Assembly (NCBI GenBank): GCA_016841675.1
Contig: JAENYQ010000026.1
Coordinates: 1-40,852 of the forward strand
Length of the DNA stretch: 40,852 nucleotides
Reading direction: 5' to 3'
Origin: Desulfotomaculum sp.
GTDB taxonomy: Bacteria > Bacillota > Desulfotomaculia > Desulfotomaculales > Desulfallaceae
Shown here: in pieces, positions 22,982 through 31,325 of the stretch
Position numbering within the stretch: position 1 is the first letter of the stretch
Layout of the letters: each line of letters begins with the position of its first letter
Translations under genes and position numbers: made by a program
The notes under the pieces: model-generated
The model's database searches: none
What the model was told of the DNA's origin: nothing
Seen by the model: only the letters and a program-made list of their open reading frames with translations

Positions 22982-23872
22982 ATGAATTTTAGGGATGAAC
23001 TGGCCGAGCGGGCAAAAATGGTAAACAAAGTGCTGGATCAATTTCTGCCTCCCGCGAACGCCTACCCGCCATCAATTCACAAGGCCGTCCGGTACAGCGT
23101 ATTCGCCGGCGGCAAAAGGCTGCGACCAATCTTGGTGTTGGCCGGGGCAGAAGCGGTAAGGGGCTGCGCAGAAACAGTAATGCCTGCTGCCTGCGCCGTT
23201 GAATTGCTGCATACATACTCTCTGGTGCACGACGATTTACCTGCCATGGACAACGACGACCTGCGCCGGGGCCAACCCACCTGCCACAAAGTCTTTGGTG
23301 AAGCAGCGGCTATTCTGGTGGGAGACGCCCTGCTCACGTCGTCTTTTGCGGTTTTGGCTCAACTATCGCAAAAAGCCGGCGTCCCTCCGGAACGGGTGGT
23401 GCGGGTGATTTCCGAACTGGCCGAGGCGGCCGGGACCCAAGGCCTCATCGGCGGCCAGGTGGCAGACCTGGCTTCGGAAGGCGATACTGTTGACCAAGAT
23501 ATGCTGGAGTACATCCACACCCGAAAAACCGGGGCTTTAATTAGGGTCTCGGTACGCGCCGGAGCCATATTATCCGGTGCATCCGAAGAGCAGCTTAAAA
23601 AACTGACCGGTTACGCCAATAACCTGGGGCTGGCTTTTCAAATTGTAGACGATATTCTAGACGTTGTAGGGGACGAGCAGGTCATCGGCAAGCCGGTGGG
23701 CAGCGACCAGCGGAATCATAAAGCAACCTACCCCGCGTTGTTCGGCCTGGATGCTGCTAAGCAAAAAGCCGCCGCAGCTGCAGAAATGGCACTGGCATCG
23801 CTGAACAGATTTGGTGCAGAAGCTGATTTTCTGCGCGGTCTCGTCCACTTCGTGATTACCCGCAACCAATAA
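22982..23872 (+). CDS. ispA: Farnesyl / geranyl diphosphate synthase (polyprenyl synthetase)
   Basis: The 296-residue trans-prenyltransferase condenses dimethylallyl diphosphate with isopentenyl diphosphate into C10-C20 chains. The first aspartate-rich motif is DDLPAMDNDD with RRG after it (about 82-94), and the second is DDILDV (about 223). The substrate-binding FAGGKRLRPILVLAGAEAV lies near residue 40. It is coupled to xseB by a 2-nt gap. In relatives this gene is followed by the OLE locus and dxs; here a transposase unit has inserted 1 nt after its stop codon. Confidence 0.95.
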   Translation: MNFRDELAERAKMVNKVLDQFLPPANAYPPSIHKAVRYSVFAGGKRLRPILVLAGAEAVRGCAETVMPAACAVELLHTYSLVHDDLPAMDNDDLRRGQPTCHKVFGEAAAILVGDALLTSSFAVLAQLSQKAGVPPERVVRVISELAEAAGTQGLIGGQVADLASEGDTVDQDMLEYIHTRKTGALIRVSVRAGAILSGASEEQLKKLTGYANNLGLAFQIVDDILDVVGDEQVIGKPVGSDQRNHKATYPALFGLDAAKQKAAAAAEMALASLNRFGAEADFLRGLVHFVITRNQ

Positions 23873-23873
23873 G

Positions 23874-24829
23874 GGGGTCAGGCTCTTAACTTATTAACTT
23901 ATTGTTGTGGCTCTGCGCACATCCTGTTAAAATTACAGACGGGGGTGTAATTTTGGCTAGAAAGCAGCGCATTGAATATCCGGGGGCGTTGTACCATGTA
24001 ATACAGCGGGGAAATAACCAAGAACACATATTCGAACGTCCTGAATATAAAGATAAAGTTATTGAACAGTTGCGGAAAATGGTATTGGTGGATGGCATTG
24101 AATTATTTGCCTATGTAATTATGAGCAATCATTATCATCTAGCCCTGCGCACCAACACAGAACCGCTGAGCAGGGTGATGCACCGCATCAATACCGTTTA
24201 CAGTATGTATTATAACCGTACCGGGAAACGGTCGGGCCACGTTTTTCAAGGCAGATATCAGGCCATACCTGTGCATGATGAAAAATACCTCCTATCCCTA
24301 ATTACATATATCCATCGCAACCCGGTCCGGGCGGGTATAGCTGATAATGTAGCAGATTATCCCTGGTCCAGCGATCGACACTACCGGCAGATGGAACCAG
24401 GTTTTGTAGCATTTGAATTTGTTTTAGATCAGTTATCCAACAGCCGGAAAAACTCTTTACGAGAGTATAACCTGCTTATGAAACAGAATGTTGATTTGGA
24501 TTTGGATTTGCCGGATGTAACCGAAGTTATTGCTCCTGCTGCTGATTGGTCTGAAAAACCTGCCCCGGACCGGAGGTCGCTGAAAGATGTTTTAATGGCT
24601 GTTATAAATGACCAGGAAGAATATGAACTGATTAGAAAAGGCTCCAGGATTAGAAAACTGATGTCCAGCAAGGAACAATTTGCCAAAACGGCATTGGAGC
24701 ATGGATATTCGATGCAGGAAATTGCCCGCTATATCGGTGTTTCGCCGGTGGCGGTGTGTAAATATATCAACAAGCAAGATTAGAAAAATTAAATTATCAA
24801 ATAAGTTAATAAGTTAAGAGCCTGACCCC
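23874..24829 (+). mobile_element. RAYT transposase unit bounded by 30-bp R1 arms
   Basis: The 956-bp unit is delimited by GGGGTCAGGCTCTTAACTTA plus ten more bases (23874-23903) and its exact inverted copy (24800-24829). The same arms close into the solo hairpins at 8567-8639 and 22642-22721. Read together, the transposase gene sits where the hairpin loop would be. I see no target duplication, as expected for HUH enzymes. Confidence 0.8.
23953..24783 (+). CDS. REP-associated tyrosine transposase (Y1_Tnp, HUH family)
   Basis: The protein is 276 residues from TTG 23953, which follows GGGGGTG. The Y1 transposase domain covers about residues 1-130: YPGALYHVIQRGNNQEHIF, then the metal-binding HUH pair H60 and H62 in SNHYHLALR. 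The catalytic tyrosine is Y112 or Y119 in DEKYLLSLITYIHRNPVRAG. A C-terminal extension ends in a helix-turn-helix (HGYSMQEIARYIGVSPVAVC, about 250-270). Such enzymes cut single-stranded DNA at hairpins. The matching arms around it suggest that the R1 hairpins are its substrates. The reading frame is intact. Confidence 0.9.
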   Translation: MARKQRIEYPGALYHVIQRGNNQEHIFERPEYKDKVIEQLRKMVLVDGIELFAYVIMSNHYHLALRTNTEPLSRVMHRINTVYSMYYNRTGKRSGHVFQGRYQAIPVHDEKYLLSLITYIHRNPVRAGIADNVADYPWSSDRHYRQMEPGFVAFEFVLDQLSNSRKNSLREYNLLMKQNVDLDLDLPDVTEVIAPAADWSEKPAPDRRSLKDVLMAVINDQEEYELIRKGSRIRKLMSSKEQFAKTALEHGYSMQEIARYIGVSPVAVCKYINKQD

Positions 24830-24914
24830 ATTAGAAAATTGATATAAAACGGTCGCCTGTATTGAAAACAGTCTTTAGGGGTCATAATTGATAATAAGAG
24901 GTCAAAATAGACAT

Positions 24915-24943
24915 TTGCTGTGCATATGGCGGCATGCTATAAT
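24915..24943 (+). promoter_or_regulatory. Sigma-A promoter of OLE RNA
   Basis: TTGCTG (24915-24920), a 17-nt spacer and a perfect TATAAT (24938-24943). Transcription would begin near 24950, about 19 nt before the closing helix of the RNA. Confidence 0.75.
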
Positions 24944-24949
24944 TCTCAC

Positions 24950-25558
24950 TGATGAAATATTTATTTGTACAAGTGACACAGTATCCTAGTCGGGAACCCT
25001 TTTTTGAAGGCGGGCCTAAAAATCCGTTAAGGGCACATCAATGAAGTTCCTGGTGCTGGCTGCTGACGCCCAGTTGGGGGTCGGTACTGGGAGTTAAGGG
25101 GGCGGGGCGACCCGCAATGGCATGTGGGCGTTGACCCTGCCCCCGCGGAGACCCGTGTGCGTGGAAGTATTAGTTATACGACTATGGCTCGGGTATAAAC
25201 CTGCACGTGGGGAAAGCTGCGTGCAGTGTAGCCTGCCTTGAGTGGTGCCGGTGGAGGTCCATTAAGCGGCATACTGGTGTAAGGGCCCTTACCCTATATG
25301 CTTCGGGTTTAAACCGTCATTGCAAAAGAGGCTAAAAAAAGGTACTCCTGTAGAGGAAAACTCCTAGGCTGTACGGTTGAGAAACGGTGACGGTACGGGG
25401 ATTATAGTGTGGACTAAGTGGTAATCCAGCCACGGAATCGGTGACGATCCGGGATTTCGTTTAAAGGGAAACCGCCAGTTTGGTGACAGCTGGTACGGAA
25501 TTGGGAAAACCTGCTGGACCTAAGCCACAACATTTACCCGTATCGTTGTCACTTGTCA
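24950..25558 (+). ncRNA. ole: OLE RNA (ornate, large, extremophilic RNA)
   Basis: A roughly 600-nt gap without a credible ORF lies between ispA and oapA-dxs, the canonical position of OLE RNA. It is GC-rich compared with its flanks. The ends pair perfectly (ACAAGTGACA 24969-24978 with TGTCACTTGT 25547-25556). Inner helices include CTGCACG/CGTGCAG (25201-25226) and CGGAATCG/CGATCCG closed by GTGA (about 25434-25452); GGTGAC occurs three times in the 3' third. From family knowledge, OLE forms a membrane-associated ribonucleoprotein with OapA and is linked to Mg2+, alcohol and cold stress tolerance. Identification rests on context, size and structure, not on an alignment. No terminator follows it, so read-through into oapA is possible. 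Confidence 0.88.
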
Positions 25559-25639
25559 GCAATACATAACCAATACAGTAGCTTCGATATTGAATCATTA
25601 CTATAATCACAAAGGTATATAAACCCTGGAGTGGATCAG

Positions 25640-26206
25640 TTGAAAAGCAATAAGTCTACAGTTTCCGGCAAGTACATAATATTTGTCGGTTTTATTTCTT
25701 TTATCATCGCCGCGCTTTTCTTTCTACTATCTGAATTTTTTGCCCGCGCTTTAAACAGCCCCATATTATCTTTTATTTTCTTAAACGTGATTATTCTTGT
25801 CGGCATTACCTCTGATCTGGTGGGCACATCAGTGGCGGCGGCAGATGAAAAACCTTTCCACGCCAAGGCCTCCAAACGGGTTAAAGGTGCCCGTGAAAGC
25901 GTCCTCTTAATTCGTAACGCCGACCGGGTAGCCAATATTGCCAACGATGTGGTGGGAGACATCGCCGGCACTGTCAGTGGCGCTTTAGGTATTGCCTTAG
26001 TACTGCAGATTATTCAAATGTGGGAGGATTTGCAGCTAACCACATTGAACATGTTGATTACGGCGTTCATTGCCTCTCTTACAGTAGGGGGTAAGGCATT
26101 CGGCAAAAAGATAGCTCTCAGTCGCCCCAACGATGTTATTTTTTTTGTCGGCCGGTTAATAGCAACAATTAGCGGAATAACTGGCATCAGGGTGGTAAAA
26201 AAATAA
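25640..26206 (+). CDS. oapA: OLE-associated membrane protein OapA
   Basis: The protein is 188 residues from TTG 25640, which has TGGAGTGG about 6 nt upstream; GTG 25631 is closer to it and less likely. There are about four hydrophobic segments: YIIFVGFISFIIAALFFLLS, FIFLNVIILVGITSDLVGTS, a region around GTVSGALGIALVLQIIQM, and LNMLITAFIASLTVGG. The loop EKPFHAKASKRVKGARESVL and LIRNADRVANIANDVVGDIA is the most family-like part (DUF21-related). In relatives OapA binds OLE RNA and brings it to the membrane. Its place between the RNA and dxs is the standard arrangement. Confidence 0.9.
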   Translation: MKSNKSTVSGKYIIFVGFISFIIAALFFLLSEFFARALNSPILSFIFLNVIILVGITSDLVGTSVAAADEKPFHAKASKRVKGARESVLLIRNADRVANIANDVVGDIAGTVSGALGIALVLQIIQMWEDLQLTTLNMLITAFIASLTVGGKAFGKKIALSRPNDVIFFVGRLIATISGITGIRVVKK

Positions 26207-26210
26207 TACC

Positions 26211-26282
26211 AGTAGTCAGTAATCAGTAATCAGTAATCAGTAATCAGTAATCAGTAATCAGTAATCAGTAATCAGTAATCAG
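26211..26282. repeat. Tandem heptamer AGTAATC, nine copies
   Basis: AGTAGTC is followed by nine perfect copies of AGTAATC (26218-26280) starting 5 nt after the oapA stop codon. This is an expanded form of the R5 heptamer and a likely slippage hotspot. Confidence 0.9.
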
Positions 26283-26388
26283 AAGGGATATAGTAGGTAT
26301 GACTAGGGTGACACCATTAAGGTTATTTTCAGGGTAAACCACCATGTTGCTGTCGCGGCACCAGCAGAAGGATGAAAAGCTGCTTGGA

Positions 26389-26443
26389 TTGTCATTCCGA
26401 ACGAAGTGAGGAATCTAGATCCTTCGCTATGCTCAGGATGACA
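26389..26443. repeat. R2 repeat upstream of dxs
   Basis: GTCATTCCGAACGAAGTGAG through GATCCTTCGCTATGCTCAGG and ATGACA, an almost complete R2 palindrome in the leader of dxs. Confidence 0.75.
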
Positions 26444-26517
26444 AAACAGGATGACAAAACCTAAAGATTAAACTTTTTTTATATAAATAATCTTTTTGTG
26501 GCAATGAGGGTGATTGA

Positions 26518-28449
26518 TTGGGCGGTTTTTTAGAACATATTAACTCCCCGCAGGACTTACAAAAGCTTAATATGTCCCAACTGAAACAGCTTGCTGCGGA
26601 AATAAGGCAAACTATTATTAATACCGTGGCCGTCAACGGCGGACACTTGGCGCCCAACCTTGGCGTTGTGGAATTGACTCTGGCCTTGCACCGGGTTTTT
26701 CAGACCCCCCGGGACAAAATCATCTGGGATGTCGGTCATCAAAGTTACGTGCACAAGTTAGTTACCGGCAGGCGGGAAGAATTTCATACCCTACGCAGTT
26801 ACGGAGGTTTAAGCGGTTTTCCCCGTCCGGATGAAAGCGAACACGATGCCTTTGCCACCGGCCATAGCAGTACCTCAATATCTGCGGCCCTGGGCTTGGC
26901 TTTGGCCAGGGATCTCAAAGGCGATAAAAACTCCGTAGTGGCGGTAATCGGTGATGGGGCTATGACAGGCGGGATGTCTTTTGAAGCTTTGAATCACGCC
27001 GGCCATCTGAAAACCGACCTAATCGTGGTGCTTAATGACAATGAAATGAGCATTTCCCATAATGTGGGCGCCATGTCAAGATATCTGACCAGGATCAGGA
27101 CCGACCCCAAGTACTCCAAAGGCAAGGACGAATTTGAACAGCTAATGAAGCGCATCCCTTCCATCGGCTCGACCGTGCTCAAGTTTGCCGAGCGGTTTAA
27201 GGATGGCCTAAAATATTTTCTGGTCCCGGGAGTTATTTTCGAGGAACTGGGGTTTACTTACCTGGGTCCGATTAACGGGCATCACATTTCATCGATGATT
27301 AATACTCTTGAACAGGCCAAAACCCTGGGCGGGCCGGTTCTGGTACACGTAATTACCGAAAAGGGTAAAGGATATGCCCCGGCGGTAGAAAAAGCAGACA
27401 TGTTCCATGGCATCGGGCCTTTTGACGTTAAATCCGGTACCTGCATTAAAAAAAGTGACACCAGTACTTACACCGAAGTATTCGGACGCACACTAGTGCG
27501 GCTGGCCGAGCAGGATCACCGGATCGTGGCCATTACCGCGGCGATGTGCAGCGGCACCGGCCTGGCCGAGTTTGCTCATCATTTCCCCGGACGTTTTTAC
27601 GATGTGGGTATTGCTGAACAGCATGCCGTGACGCTGGCGGCAGGGCTGGCCAAAGCCGGCCTTAAACCGGTGGTGGCTGTGTACTCCACGTTTTTACAGC
27701 GGGCTTACGACCAAATTATCCATGACGTATGTTTGCAGAATTTGCCGGTGGTGTTTGCCATTGACCGGGCCGGCATTGTGGGCGATGACGGTCCCACCCA
27801 CCACGGTTTGTTTGATCTGTCGTTCCTCCGTGCAGTACCTAATATAAATATACTGGCCCCCACAAATGAAAAAGAAGTTCAGGATATGCTGTACACCGCT
27901 TTAAATGCCGAAGTACCATGCGCGCTGCGCTACCCGCGGGGAAACGGCCTTGGCGTAGCACTAGGACAGCAGTGGACCCAAATCCCCTGGGGCAAGGCAG
28001 AAGTCATTACCGAGGGCAGGGACATTACTATCCTGGCTGTGGGTAACATGGTACCGTTAGCTGTTCGAGCTGCTGAAATGCTTAAGGACGCCGGTGTATC
28101 GACAACGGTAATTAACGCCAGGTTCGTAAAACCTTTGGATGCCGAATGCATTATCCGCCATGCCAAGCGCACCGGACGGCTGATTACAGTGGAAGAAAAC
28201 GTATTGGCGGGCGGATTTGGTTCTGCGGTTCTGGAGCTTTTGGAAAACAAACCTGCCGATGGAATGTCAAATAATGAAATTAATGTCAAATGCCTGGGTA
28301 TTCCGGATGTTTTTGTGGAGCACGGCAGCCAGCTGCTGCTGCGTGAAAAATACGGTTTGTCCCCGGATTTTATAGCTGATACTGCCCTGGGTATGGTTAA
28401 GATGCACCCAAAACGTGCCAGGATAGTCAAGCTTAGCGGAGGTTCTTAA
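26518..28449 (+). CDS. dxs: 1-deoxy-D-xylulose-5-phosphate synthase
   Basis: The 643-residue thiamine diphosphate enzyme makes DXP from pyruvate and glyceraldehyde 3-phosphate, the first step of the MEP isoprenoid pathway. Visible are the [15 protein letters not shown] region (about 72), the thiamine motif [18 protein letters not shown] to LNDNEMSIS (about 147-180), the central [20 protein letters not shown], and the C-terminal transketolase domain ending [20 protein letters not shown] 26518 follows GAGGGTGAT. It ends 1 nt before tlyA. With ispA it brackets the OLE locus. Confidence 0.96.
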   Translation: MGGFLEHINSPQDLQKLNMSQLKQLAAEIRQTIINTVAVNGGHLAPNLGVVELTLALHRVFQTPRDKIIWDVGHQSYVHKLVTGRREEFHTLRSYGGLSGFPRPDESEHDAFATGHSSTSISAALGLALARDLKGDKNSVVAVIGDGAMTGGMSFEALNHAGHLKTDLIVVLNDNEMSISHNVGAMSRYLTRIRTDPKYSKGKDEFEQLMKRIPSIGSTVLKFAERFKDGLKYFLVPGVIFEELGFTYLGPINGHHISSMINTLEQAKTLGGPVLVHVITEKGKGYAPAVEKADMFHGIGPFDVKSGTCIKKSDTSTYTEVFGRTLVRLAEQDHRIVAITAAMCSGTGLAEFAHHFPGRFYDVGIAEQHAVTLAAGLAKAGLKPVVAVYSTFLQRAYDQIIHDVCLQNLPVVFAIDRAGIVGDDGPTHHGLFDLSFLRAVPNINILAPTNEKEVQDMLYTALNAEVPCALRYPRGNGLGVALGQQWTQIPWGKAEVITEGRDITILAVGNMVPLAVRAAEMLKDAGVSTTVINARFVKPLDAECIIRHAKRTGRLITVEENVLAGGFGSAVLELLENKPADGMSNNEINVKCLGIPDVFVEHGSQLLLREKYGLSPDFIADTALGMVKMHPKRARIVKLSGGS

Positions 28450-28450
28450 T

Positions 28451-29341
28451 TTGGGCAGCAAAACCAGGCTGGATTTATTACTGGTGCAAAAAGGCATTTT
28501 CACCAGCCGAGAAAAGGCCCGGGCGGCTGTTATGGCCGGGGACGTTAAAGTAAACGGCATGGCGGTCACCAAGCCGGGGCATCAGATTGATGACCATAAA
28601 CCGGTTCCAGTCATCGAAGTCAAGGAAAAAATGCCTTACGTAAGTAGGGGCGGTTATAAACTAGCCCGGGCACTGCAATCATTTAATATTAATCTGTTGG
28701 GCAGGGTGATGCTAGACGTGGGTGCTTCCACCGGAGGGTTTACCGATTGCGCTCTGCAGAATGGTGCCGCTAGGGTTTATGCCGTCGATGTTGGATATGG
28801 CCAAATTGCCTGGTCGCTGCGCACCGACCCGCGGGTAGTGGTACTGGAACGCACCAACATTCGGCACCTGGATAAAGAAATATTTACCTTTGGCAGGCCC
28901 GACTTCGTAACGGTGGATGTTTCTTTTATCTCGCTAACTCTGGTGTTGCCCCGGCTGGATTATCTGCTGGAAAACTATGAAGGAGTAACCCTGGTTAAGC
29001 CCCAGTTCGAGGCGGGCCGGGAAAAGGTAGGTAAAAAAGGTGTGGTCAAGGATCCCGCCGTGCACAGACAGGTACTGGACAAGGTGGTCCGCACCATTGC
29101 CGGCTGCGGCGCCGCGGTATTGGGCGTCGACCACTCACCGGTTAAAGGCCCCGAGGGGAATATAGAGTATCTGCTGCATTTTAAGAAAACAGAGGACCGG
29201 GGACACCCTTCAGTTGGAGGCATGTTAGTTGAGGGGACAACTGAAGCGCTAGACGCATTGCTTGACCGGGTGGTTGAAAGAGCCCACCAAATAGACAACT
29301 GGCCGCATAAATTGCTGCCGGGAAGAGATTCCGACACCTAG
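28451..29341 (+). CDS. tlyA: TlyA family rRNA methyltransferase
   Basis: The protein is 296 residues. An S4 RNA-binding domain (about 3-65, SKTRLDLLLVQKGIFTSREK) is followed by a FtsJ/RrmJ-type methyltransferase domain with the SAM motif MLDVGASTGGFTDCALQNGA (about 90-109) and DFVTVDVSFISLTLVLPRL. Characterised TlyA proteins 2'-O-methylate cytidines in 16S and 23S rRNA. Older annotation as haemolysin is not supported. TTG 28451 has GGAGG 10 nt upstream. The dxs-tlyA-nadK order is conserved. Confidence 0.94.
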   Translation: MGSKTRLDLLLVQKGIFTSREKARAAVMAGDVKVNGMAVTKPGHQIDDHKPVPVIEVKEKMPYVSRGGYKLARALQSFNINLLGRVMLDVGASTGGFTDCALQNGAARVYAVDVGYGQIAWSLRTDPRVVVLERTNIRHLDKEIFTFGRPDFVTVDVSFISLTLVLPRLDYLLENYEGVTLVKPQFEAGREKVGKKGVVKDPAVHRQVLDKVVRTIAGCGAAVLGVDHSPVKGPEGNIEYLLHFKKTEDRGHPSVGGMLVEGTTEALDALLDRVVERAHQIDNWPHKLLPGRDSDT

Positions 29342-29390
29342 ATATGGACAAACACAAAAGCGGGATAGCAACACGGGGGAGGGCTCAAAC

Positions 29391-30263
29391 TTGAAGACCA
29401 TTGGACTGATATCCAACCTGAACAAAGATAAAATTACTGGCCTGCTGGAAGATATCCATACCTGGATGGCCGGACGCGATGTGGACATGCTTCTGGACGA
29501 AGAGTGCGCGCAAAGGATTAACTGGTCGCACGGAACATGCCCGCGCAGGGAACTGGTCAGTCGGTCCGACTGCCTGATGATACTGGGCGGTGATGGTACC
29601 CTGCTAAATAGCGCCCGCCTGGCCGCTCCCTCCAGAGTTCCAGTTTTTGGGGTGAACATGGGTCGGCTGGGTTTTCTGACCGAGGTAGATGTGCCTCAAT
29701 TGTTTAAGGCACTTGATTTGCTACTGAACGGGGAGTATTACATAGAGGAAAGAATGATGCTTGAGGCCAGTGTAATTAGAGATAAAAAAGCTTCCCTGCC
29801 ACTAATGGGACTTAACGATGCCGTCATTACCAAAGGGGCTTTTGCCCGACTGATTATTTTGGACACCGTGGTAGACCGGCGGCATTTTAACACTTATTAC
29901 GCTGATGGTGTGATTATTGCCACCCCCACCGGTTCAACGGCTTATTCACTTTCAGCCGGTGGACCGCTGGTAGTACCTGAACTGGATTTGCTTCTTTTTA
30001 CGCCGATCTGTCCTCACGCTCTGTGGGCCAGACCACTGGTGATCCCCCCGGACAGTGAAGTCCAGGTCACCCTACAATCCACTCAGGGGGAAGTAATGCT
30101 GACAGTGGACGGTCAGCTGGGCATGCACCTGCAGTATGGTGATATCGTAAGGGTCAAAAAATCAAATTGTCGGGCCAGGTTTATTAAACTAAATAACCAA
30201 ACATTTTTTGATATATTAAGGGAAAAGTTTAAAGAAGGTGACATTAAAAAGGAGATTGAGTAA
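29391..30263 (+). CDS. nadK: NAD kinase
   Basis: The 290-residue enzyme phosphorylates NAD to NADP. The nucleotide motif is LMILGGDGTLLNSARLA (about 62-78), and the second conserved site is ATPTGSTAYSLSAGGPLVVP (about 182-201). MGRLGFLTEVDV lies between. It starts at TTG 29391, with GGGGGAGGG upstream. It ends 1 nt before mnmM. Confidence 0.95.
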   Translation: MKTIGLISNLNKDKITGLLEDIHTWMAGRDVDMLLDEECAQRINWSHGTCPRRELVSRSDCLMILGGDGTLLNSARLAAPSRVPVFGVNMGRLGFLTEVDVPQLFKALDLLLNGEYYIEERMMLEASVIRDKKASLPLMGLNDAVITKGAFARLIILDTVVDRRHFNTYYADGVIIATPTGSTAYSLSAGGPLVVPELDLLLFTPICPHALWARPLVIPPDSEVQVTLQSTQGEVMLTVDGQLGMHLQYGDIVRVKKSNCRARFIKLNNQTFFDILREKFKEGDIKKEIE

Positions 30264-30264
30264 A

Positions 30265-30894
30265 ATGGGTTATACCCACCCCACTCGATTTGCGGGCGTT
30301 ATGGGGAACGCCGTTTTGCTGGCTCAAAATTTTGTGGCCGAAGTGACGAATGAAGGCTGCCTGGCGGTGGACGCCACCTCAGGCAACGGCAACGACACTC
30401 TTTTCTTAGCCGGCCGAGTAGGTACCAGTGGAAAAGTGTACGCTTTTGACATTCAGCCCGCCGCCTTGGAGGTTACCGCCACCCGGTTAAAAGAAGTGGA
30501 TTTGCAGGACCGGGTAGTGTTAATCCGGGCGGGGCACGAAGCTATGGATGTGCACCTGACCGAACCGGTTGATGCTTTTTTGTTCAACCTTGGTTACCTG
30601 CCCGGCGGCAGCCATGCCGTATACACCAGGCCGGATACAACCGTAACTGCTCTTAGCACCGCTGTTAAGTTACTTAAACCGGGCGGACGAATTGCTGTGG
30701 TTGTATATACAGGTCACAGCGGTGCTTTGGAAGAAAGCCAAGCTGTACAAAACATGGCCGGCAGCCTGGACCCAAGGGTTTTCGGTGTCCTGAAAGTGCA
30801 GTTTGCCAACCGGCCCGAACACGCCCCTTACCTGATTTTAATTGAAAGGGCGATTGCCAAAGATGAAGACCTGGCGCAGCAAACAGATTGTTGA
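30265..30894 (+). CDS. mnmM: tRNA methyltransferase MnmM (YtqB-like)
   Basis: The protein is 209 residues. The class I methyltransferase fold has SAM motif AVDATSGNGNDTLFLAGRVG (about 34-53), acidic turn YAFDIQPAAL, and the signature NLGYLPGGSHAVYTRPDTTV (about 110-129) of the YtqB/MnmM group, which methylates the wobble uridine modification in Bacillus. AAAAAGGAG lies 11 nt before ATG 30265; an in-frame GTG at 30238 would overlap nadK. Its last 32 nt overlap argR. Confidence 0.9.
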   Translation: MGYTHPTRFAGVMGNAVLLAQNFVAEVTNEGCLAVDATSGNGNDTLFLAGRVGTSGKVYAFDIQPAALEVTATRLKEVDLQDRVVLIRAGHEAMDVHLTEPVDAFLFNLGYLPGGSHAVYTRPDTTVTALSTAVKLLKPGGRIAVVVYTGHSGALEESQAVQNMAGSLDPRVFGVLKVQFANRPEHAPYLILIERAIAKDEDLAQQTDC

Positions 30895-31318
30895 AATTAT
30901 CAAGGAAAAAGATATCAGCACCCAAGATGAACTGGTTCAGGAACTGCATAAGGCCGGCTTTAAGGTCACTCAGGCTACAATTTCACGGGATATTAAGGAA
31001 CTGGGCTTGATTAAAGTGCCTGGCGGCGCCGGGGTATCCCGATACGCGCTGCCCGGTGATACAGTAAACCATAAAAATGACGACCGCATCAAACGTTTGT
31101 TCAGGAGTTCGGTGGTTTCCATGGACAGCAGCGAAAACCTGGTGATCATTAAAACTTTACCCGGAGAAGCCCAGGGGGTGGCTTCAGCCATAGACAACGC
31201 CGAGTGGCCCGAAATAATTGGCACCGTTGCCGGCGATGATACTATCTTGGTGATCACCAAACCCAAAAAGATCACCCCCACGGTATTGCGAAAATTTATT
31301 TCTTTGGCCGGGAGGTAA
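30863..31318 (+). CDS. argR: Arginine repressor ArgR
   Basis: The protein is 151 residues. The N-terminal winged helix-turn-helix has DELVQELHKAGFKVTQATIS with RDIKELGLIKVP (about 20-55). The C-terminal oligomerisation and arginine-binding domain has AIDNAEWPEIIGTVAGDDTI. It represses arginine biosynthesis in general; no arg genes are near. ATG 30863 lies inside the end of mnmM, so the two are likely coupled; AAAGGG is about 12 nt upstream. Confidence 0.95.
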   Translation: MKTWRSKQIVEIIKEKDISTQDELVQELHKAGFKVTQATISRDIKELGLIKVPGGAGVSRYALPGDTVNHKNDDRIKRLFRSSVVSMDSSENLVIIKTLPGEAQGVASAIDNAEWPEIIGTVAGDDTILVITKPKKITPTVLRKFISLAGR

Positions 31319-31325
31319 ACTGGCG

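Noticed and set aside
24950-25558. Group II intron or its remnant
   Set aside because: The size and GC-rich structure would fit a ribozyme core, but I see no GUGYG-type 5' end, no domain V-like hairpin near the 3' end and no reverse transcriptase. The ispA-oapA-dxs context fits OLE RNA.
26211-26282. CRISPR array
   Set aside because: The units are 7 nt and contiguous, without spacers.
28451-29341. Haemolysin
   Set aside because: S4 plus FtsJ-type methyltransferase domains mark TlyA as an rRNA methyltransferase; the haemolysin name is historical.
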